A stretch of 64,000 nucleotides of DNA from Platerodrilus igneus (Eukaryota; Arthropoda; Insecta; Coleoptera; Lycidae). Where the stretch lies: the NCBI GenBank assembly GCA_036346225.1, contig JARFIW010000663.1:372001-436000 (forward strand). The letters are read 5' to 3'. Shown piece by piece: positions 58,493-64,000 of this stretch (positions within the stretch are counted from its first letter, which is position 1; every line of letters begins with the position of its first letter). The notes below the pieces were generated by a model. That model saw only the letters and a program-made list of their open reading frames with translations. It was not told the origin of the DNA and did no database searches. A program made the position numbers and the translations under genes.

Positions 58493-59143
58493 CAAATAGT
58501 GATCTATATATACTCTACCAGAATGTTCGAGGACTCAATACCAAAATTAGTGAAATGTATAAAAATGTGTGTGCAACATCTGGAGAATATGACATAATTG
58601 TTCTATCAGAAACGTGGTTTTCAGAAGATGTCAACAGTAGCGAATGTTTTCCAAAGAATTTTAATGTCCTAAAAGTATCGAAGAAACATAACTCAAGTAG
58701 ACGAACTCGTGGAGGTGGTGTTCTAATCGCAACCATTGCTAAGTACGATATTTGTAAAATAAATTTGAAGTTTCATAATGATGACATACAACTTCTTTGT
58801 GCAAAAGTAAATGTTAATCATCATTGCAGTATATATACTTGGCCTGTATATAGTTCTTTCCTGTAGCATTGTAGTATATGAAGAGCTGTATAATTTTATT
58901 GAAAATTTGTCATTCTTATATGATAACAAATTTATCATCATAGGTGACTTTAACATACCACATTTACATCTATTCTACAAGAATGCGAGTATGGATACTT
59001 TTGTGAAAGCTTTTCAAAAATTTATTGGGTTCTATGGCTGTAATCAAGTTAATAAGATTGAAAATCAATTTAATGGTATACTAGATGTTATGGTAACCAA
59101 GATCAATTGTACTGTTGGCAGAAGTGATTGTTCGAGAGGATAG
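58493..59143 (+). pseudogene. LINE 2 ORF2: endonuclease
   Basis: Starts LYILYQNVRGLNTKISEMYK (QNVRG entry motif), then DIIVLSETWFSEDVNSSECF (SETW), TRGGGVLIATIAKY, and after a shift near 58,850 KFIIIGDFNIPHLHLF (GDFN). The terminal SDH region is not clear before the stop at 59,143. It would nick the target strand. Confidence 0.85.
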
Positions 59144-59614
59144 TTATTATCCTACTTTGTTAATACAGTTATCACTAAATGTGGTTAAAATTAAAGAACT
59201 AATTCCAGAGCCCATGAAATATAACTTTAAGAGAGCCGATTTTAGGAAATTTATACTTTACTTTTGAATACTGATTTTCACTTCCTGTAATCATATACTG
59301 ATGTGAACAATGCTGTATCTGCATTTTATGATAAAATTTATGAAATATTGAACAAATGTGTACCTAGATTGCAAAAAAAGGCGCTCATTTCCAGTGTGGT
59401 TTAACCAGCAAATTATAAATAAAATGAGAATGAAAGATAAGCTACGTAAACAATTTAAATTAAACAATTTAACGGAACTAAAAGCAGAAATCAGCACACT
59501 TAAAACACAAATCAAAAAGATAATATAGCTTATCAACTGTACAAAACCTAGCATAATATAACTAAAGATATTGGAGCATTTTGGTCTTTTATAAATGATA
59601 AAATTCCCAACAGA

Positions 59615-61267
59615 ATGTACCTGAACAATGTTGAATATATTGGGGGCGAGGACATATGTAATGCTTTTGCAAAATATTTTAGCAGTGTTTATTCTAGAAC
59701 TGACAAAAACAATGTTAATGTTAATATATTGAAAAATCATAACACAGATGCAGTTATTATAAATAAGATCACTGAAAAAGACATAATAGATGCAGTACGA
59801 AACTTACAAAATGTGAAGGCGTTCGGACCAGATAATATACCAAGATACTTTGTTAAGGGATATGTGAATAGTCTAAAATATCCACTTCGCAAACTATTCA
59901 ATTTAAGCTTGAAAAGTACAGTTTTTCCTAATGAGTGGAAGAACGCTAGAATTTGTCCTATATTCAAGAAGGGAGATAGAAATAACATACAGAATTATAG
60001 ACCTATTGCAATACTCTCAGTTATATCAAAAATATTTGAAACTATAATATATAAAAGGATTTATTCGAGTATTAATAATAAAATCAATATATCTCAACAT
60101 GGCTTTCTAAGGCACAAGTCTACAATCTCGAACCTCATTCATATAACTCAAGATATATCAGATACTTTAAATGAGCACAGTCAGCTGGATGTTATCAATA
60201 CAGATTTTGCCAAAGTATTTGACAATGTATCACATGAAATACTCATCAGTAAGCTTAAAGTTGAATTTGGATTCCACCCTAATCTTGTCAATTTCATAGC
60301 TTCTTACTTAGGCGAGACAAAGCATAAGGTTATTATAAAAGGATTTTCCTCGCTACCATTTGTACCCACATCTGGGGTACTGCAAGGCTCTAACCTCGGC
60401 CCTTTGTTTTTCCTCATTTTTATAAACGACATTACTCAATCAATGGAAAATGTAAAATGCCTATTGTTTGCAGATGATCTCAAGATATATCGGAAAATTA
60501 ATAACATCACAGATTGCGTTAAGGTACAAGAAGATATTGACAAAATAGTCACCTGGAGCAAGGACAATGAATTACACTTCAACATTGATAAATGTGTTGT
60601 AGTATCATATGCACGTAAAAGGGAACCATTCATCTTTGAATATAGTATGCAAAACGTGATATTAGGACGAACCTGTCAAGTACGTGACTTGGGAGTTATA
60701 TTTGATGATAAATTGACATTTTGTTTTCATATCAGTTTCATTACAAGTAAAGCCTTAAAAACTTATGAATTTATTGCAAGAAATACAAAAGATTTTACTA
60801 ATATAAATTGTATAAAATATCTATTCTTGGCACTAGTAAGAAGTGTACTTGAATATGCATCGTTAATATGGAGTCCATACTATCACTGCCATATATATTC
60901 CATAGAAAAAGTGCATAATAAAGTAGTCTGCTATATGCATTACAAAGAACACGGTTTTTGTGATGCGCAAATATCAGGAAGATGGTTGTGTGAAAAATAT
61001 AAACTCCCGCGACTAGAAAAACGAAGAAGAGTATATTATATCATGTATATGTATAGGATACTTCACAATATTGTCGACGATCCTAGCTTCTTGGCTAGAA
61101 TTAATTTCAATGTACCTTCTTATATCACAAGAAGTACAAATACTTTTTATATCACACATCTTGCTCACAGCAATTACCACTTAAAATCTCCATTATTTAG
61201 AATGTGTATGGCATATAACTGGTTCAAAACAAGTGTGACATTTTTAATATTGGCTATAACGACTTAA
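59615..61267 (+). pseudogene. LINE 2 ORF2: reverse transcriptase and C-terminal domain
   Basis: A 550-codon open frame, the longest in the window. Motifs in order: VRNLQNVKAFGPDNIPRYFV, ICPIFKKGDRNNIQNYRPIA, QHGFLRHKSTISNLI, VINTDFAKVFDNVSHEIL, SGVLQGSNLGPLFFLIFIND, KCLLFADDLKIYRKI (FADD catalytic pair), LHFNIDKCVVVSY, RDLGVIFDDKLTF and EYASLIWSPYYH. The tail (HLAHSNYHLKSPLFRMCMAY) is typical of jockey-clade elements. It is undamaged in this part, unlike the regions before 59,540, so LINE 2 is probably the youngest LINE here. The segment joining it to the endonuclease (59,144-59,614) carries stops. Confidence 0.92.
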
Positions 61268-61344
61268 AAATTAAATTATTACAAATTTTATAAAAAGTTT
61301 TGAGTTTAATAACATTCCTGTTTGTAATTAATTAACTTAGTTAA

Positions 61345-61680
61345 ATGTGCTGGCGCGTCTTATTAATCGTGGACTGTATTGCGAAGTAGAACAAAACGCG
61401 AGCTTTAAATGCGAAAGTTGTATGCATGTAAAAAACAAACAGACAGAAGGCATAAATTCACTCACCAATATTGTCCTTGGTGTGTGGTCCTCTTCAATGT
61501 TGCTGGAATGCCCCCGGGGAGTCAGTTGAATGCACTGTTGCAAGCACTATACTTTATTGTTTGCATAGCTTGTTTCGCACAACCGTCCCGGCACTAGGTC
61601 GAAAGAAGAGTCCTCAATAAACGTCACAAAACCACTTTCGCATGCGTTTTATTTTAAGAGGTGCAAGCGCACTGCACAAT
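61345..61680. mobile_element. TTAA-flanked insertion in LINE 2 3' UTR
   Basis: A 336-bp GC-richer block bounded by TTAA on both sides (61341-61344 and 61681-61684). The ends ATGTGCTGGCGCG and CGCACTGCACAAT are imperfect inverted repeats. TTAA duplication points to a piggyBac-type non-autonomous element; alternatively TGTGC...GCACA with an AATAAA at 61,617 could be a solo LTR. It has no coding capacity. Confidence 0.55.
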
Positions 61681-61787
61681 TTAAATCCACTATAGTTTGA
61701 GTTTTAACTAATACGAACCACTGTTAATATGATGTATGTACTTTGTAATAGGGTATAAGTAAACCTGTTAAGTACTAAATAAATAAA

Positions 61788-63921
61788 TACTAAGATACAT
61801 AAAGGGACGTGAAAATTTAATAATTATGGAGGATTTTAATGCAGTGGTAGGTGAGAGTAGGGAAAGAGCGACAGTAAGCTTATTTGGTTTAGGCACGAGA
61901 AATGACAGGGGAAATAGGCTGGTAGAATTCTGCGACAAGAACAACTTAATCATCGCAAACACATTATTTCAACATCATGCTAGAAGTCGATACACATGGA
62001 AGATGCCAGGAAATAGCAAATAGATTACATTATTGTTAGACACCGGTTTAGAAATTAAGTAAAAGACTGTAGAAGCTACCCGGAAGCAGATATAAACACT
62101 GACCACAACATCGTAATAATGAAGGCCGCACTTAAATTTAAAAATCTGAAAAAGAGGAACTGAAAAAGGCACCTTGAATTTGAGAAGCTAAAAGATAAAG
62201 ATATTCATGAAAGATTTGAAAAAAAGTCAAATGAATGGCTGAAAGATATCCGAAAAATTTCTGATACTAAGGAAGTAGAAACAGAATGGAATAACATTAA
62301 ATCCAGCCTAGACATGGCGGCTAAATATATTCTGGGATATACACAAAAAGAAAATAAGAAACCATGGATAACAAAGGATATCCTGAATTTAATAGAAGAC
62401 AAAAATCCTAAAATTGATCAGACGAAACAGGAAAACAGAGATACAAAACCATAAAATGGGAAATTATTCGCAAATGCATAAAAGCTAAAGAACAATGGAT
62501 TGATTGAAAGTACAAAGAGGTACAAACTAAGATGGAAATAGGAAAGACAGACGAAGTATACAAATTAATTAGAAGGAATTTTAGGGATATAAAACCATAT
62601 AGCAAAAATATAAGCGACACGGAAGGAAACGTCATTATAGAAAATGTAGAGAAAGTAGCTAAATGGCAGGAATATATAGGGAATTTATATTTAGGAGAGG
62701 AACTAACAGCATTAGAACAGGAATCAGACATCGAAAATGATGACCTGGAATATCCTATACTTAGAGATGAGTTTGATTTAGCATTAAAGAGTCTGAAAAA
62801 TGATAAGGCGCCAGGTACAGATAAGGTGCAAGCAGAAACTCTAAAAGCTGCTGGACAAGCAGTAACAGAACGTCTCTTCCGATTTGTAAGCTATATGTAT
62901 GAGACAGGCGAGATACCCAAAGATTTCAAACGTAACATCATAGTAACTATACCAAAAAAAAAAACAGGCACAGATAGATGTGAAAATTTTCAAGCAATAA
63001 GTTTTACAACACGCGTGTCAAAAATATTAACTAGAATTGTACAAACACAAATGGAAAAACGAGTTGAAGAAATACTGGGAGTAAATCAATTTGGGTTTAG
63101 ACGCAACAGGGGAACACGGGAGGCTATTTTAGCTCTGAGAGTGATAATGGAGAAAACAAGAGATCTGGAAAAAACGTTCGACAATGTAAAATGGAAAAAA
63201 ATGTTGAAAATACTCAAAAGGATTGGAATGAGTTTTAAGGACAGACGGATAGTACATAGATTATACAAAGAGCAAACGATGGTAATAGAATTAGCACAAG
63301 AAACTAGAGAGTAAATATTAGGAAAGGGGTGAGACAGGGATATGCCCTATCCCCATTGATTTTTAACTTGTACATAGAAGAGGCAATGAATACTGTCAAA
63401 TGCAGGAAGACATTTGGAATTACTATGCAGGAGCAAAAATTGATATGCTTAAATTTGCAGATGATATAGCGGTATTAGCATCTAGCAAGGAAGATTTACA
63501 AGCTGTCCTTAATAGTTGTATCAGAGAGATACGGCATGAAATTTTACAAAAATAAAACTAAAGTTCTAGTATGTAAAAGAGAGGAAAATAAATCGAAAAC
63601 AAGAATACAAATAGGTAACGAGAACTTACAAGAGGTTAAGGATTTCTGCTACCTAGGGAGTCAAATAACGCAAGATGAGAAAAGCACAAAAGATATAAAA
63701 CAACGATTAGCGCAAGGTTGTGCTATATTTAACAAGAAAAAGCCACTACTGTGCTCAAAAACCACAAACATAGAAACAAGGAAAAGATTGCTTAAAACAT
63801 ATGTGTGGAGCACAGCACTGTATGGCTGTGAAGCTTGGACAGTAAGAGAAGCAGATAAGAAAAAGGTAGAAGTCTTTGAAATGTGGTGCTAGAGACGTAT
63901 GATGAAGATATCATGGACAGA
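61788..63921 (+). pseudogene. CFDP2-like LINE, rest of endonuclease, RT and C-terminal region, copy iv (continues copy iii)
   Basis: Resumes with FNAVVGESRER and RSRYTWKMPGNS, then DHNIVIMKAALKF-like endonuclease end. The linker contains EIGKTDEVYKLIRRNFRDIK. RT motifs: LKNDKAPGTDKVQAETLK, IVTIPKKKTGTDRCENFQAI, NQFGFRRNRGTREAILALR, GVRQGYALSPLIF near 63,330, and DMLKFADDIAVLASS at 63,451 (FADD), the last two in shifted frames. The end gives VKDFCYLGSQITQDEKSTKD, LYGCEAWTV and FEMWC before it is truncated at about 63,921. Compared with copy v, about 75 residues of the C-terminus are missing. Confidence 0.88.
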
Positions 63922-64000
63922 TTAAAGCTAAGTATTATTATACTCCCGGCGGTAATGCCCGAGAGGCACTACGTCAGTTGGTACCACAAATAAATATTCG
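63922..64000. other. Unassigned end of window
   Basis: TAAAGCTAAGTATTATTATA and following bases, including TACCACAAATAAATATTCG, do not continue copy iv; perhaps another insertion or truncation that extends beyond the window. Confidence 0.4.

Larger units (their letters stand above)
57347..61787 (+). mobile_element. Jockey-like LINE 2
   Basis: A non-LTR element with ORF1 (57351-58276), ORF2 (about 58,493-61,267), a 3' untranslated region carrying a further insertion, and a TAAATAAATAAA tail at 61,776-61,788. It lies precisely between the two halves of a CFDP2-like copy whose sequence joins as in copy i. I could not identify a clean target duplication. Confidence 0.82.

Noticed and set aside
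59291..59740. Minus-strand open frame of 149 codons with hydrophobic stretches
   Set aside because: Antisense to the LINE 2 ORF2 linker and RT start; hydrophobicity follows from the AT-rich complement.

Overview
This window looks like a transposon-packed stretch of an AT-rich insect nuclear genome. The evidence is the set of element families: BEL/Pao and gypsy (Ty3-like) LTR retrotransposons whose primer-binding sites are of the insect TGGCGCCCAAC type, jockey-like LINEs, an RTE-like LINE of the kind often auto-annotated in insects as 'craniofacial development protein 2-like', a tRNA-derived SINE, and hAT and other DNA-transposon relics. I cannot name the order. I found no intact host gene, no rRNA or functional tRNA gene, and nothing prokaryotic. 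Every coding stretch I recognise belongs to a mobile element and every one is damaged. CFDP2-like below is a family label only.

Layout. 1.6-2.8 kb: BEL/Pao pol fragment (minus) whose zinc-knuckle end is folded back as an inverted duplication. 2.97-7.43 kb: a degraded LTR element with two ~315-bp LTRs, a primer-binding site and the first codons of gag; it contains a ~45-bp degenerate repeat and a foreign LTR between two ~207-bp direct repeats. 8.8-9.1 kb: tRNA-SINE. 10.1-10.7 kb: gypsy RT relic with interlocked inverted repeats. 11.1-11.4 kb: another LTR. 15.0-29.7 kb: a nested complex on the minus strand. Gypsy B is split in its reverse transcriptase by a 9,841-bp insertion (17092-26932) flanked by the 4-bp duplication TAAG. 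That insertion is gypsy A, which itself carries a ~2-kb insertion in its RT region. Gypsy A has an odd end structure: its 3' LTR (about 1.87 kb) is followed tail to tail by an inverted, truncated second copy, making 1.24-kb inverted arms, and its 5' LTR is reduced to a terminal heptamer.

31.8-38.9 kb: a CFDP2-like LINE (plus) cut off by a jockey-like LINE (minus). That LINE is interrupted in its endonuclease by a 1,782-bp LTR insertion flanked by AATT. 39-50 kb: mostly unassigned AT-rich DNA with a (AT)n tract, a GGAACCCT-type repeat and a ~300-bp tandem duplication. 50-52.7 kb: CFDP2-like fragments, one with the RT core deleted. 54.1-56.5 kb: a decayed DDE transposase, followed by a hAT terminus. 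56.6-63.9 kb: a CFDP2-like LINE split by a jockey-like LINE with a near-complete RT, which carries a TTAA-flanked insertion in its 3' untranslated region.

The genes do not form a pathway. The window is a stratigraphy: gypsy B was hit by a SINE and by gypsy A, and gypsy A by another insertion; CFDP2-like LINEs were hit by jockey-like LINEs, and one of those by an LTR element. The most unusual signals are the tail-to-tail LTR palindrome and the two insertions whose missing LTR is cut back to almost exactly the shared terminal heptamer (TGTAACG / CGTWACA).
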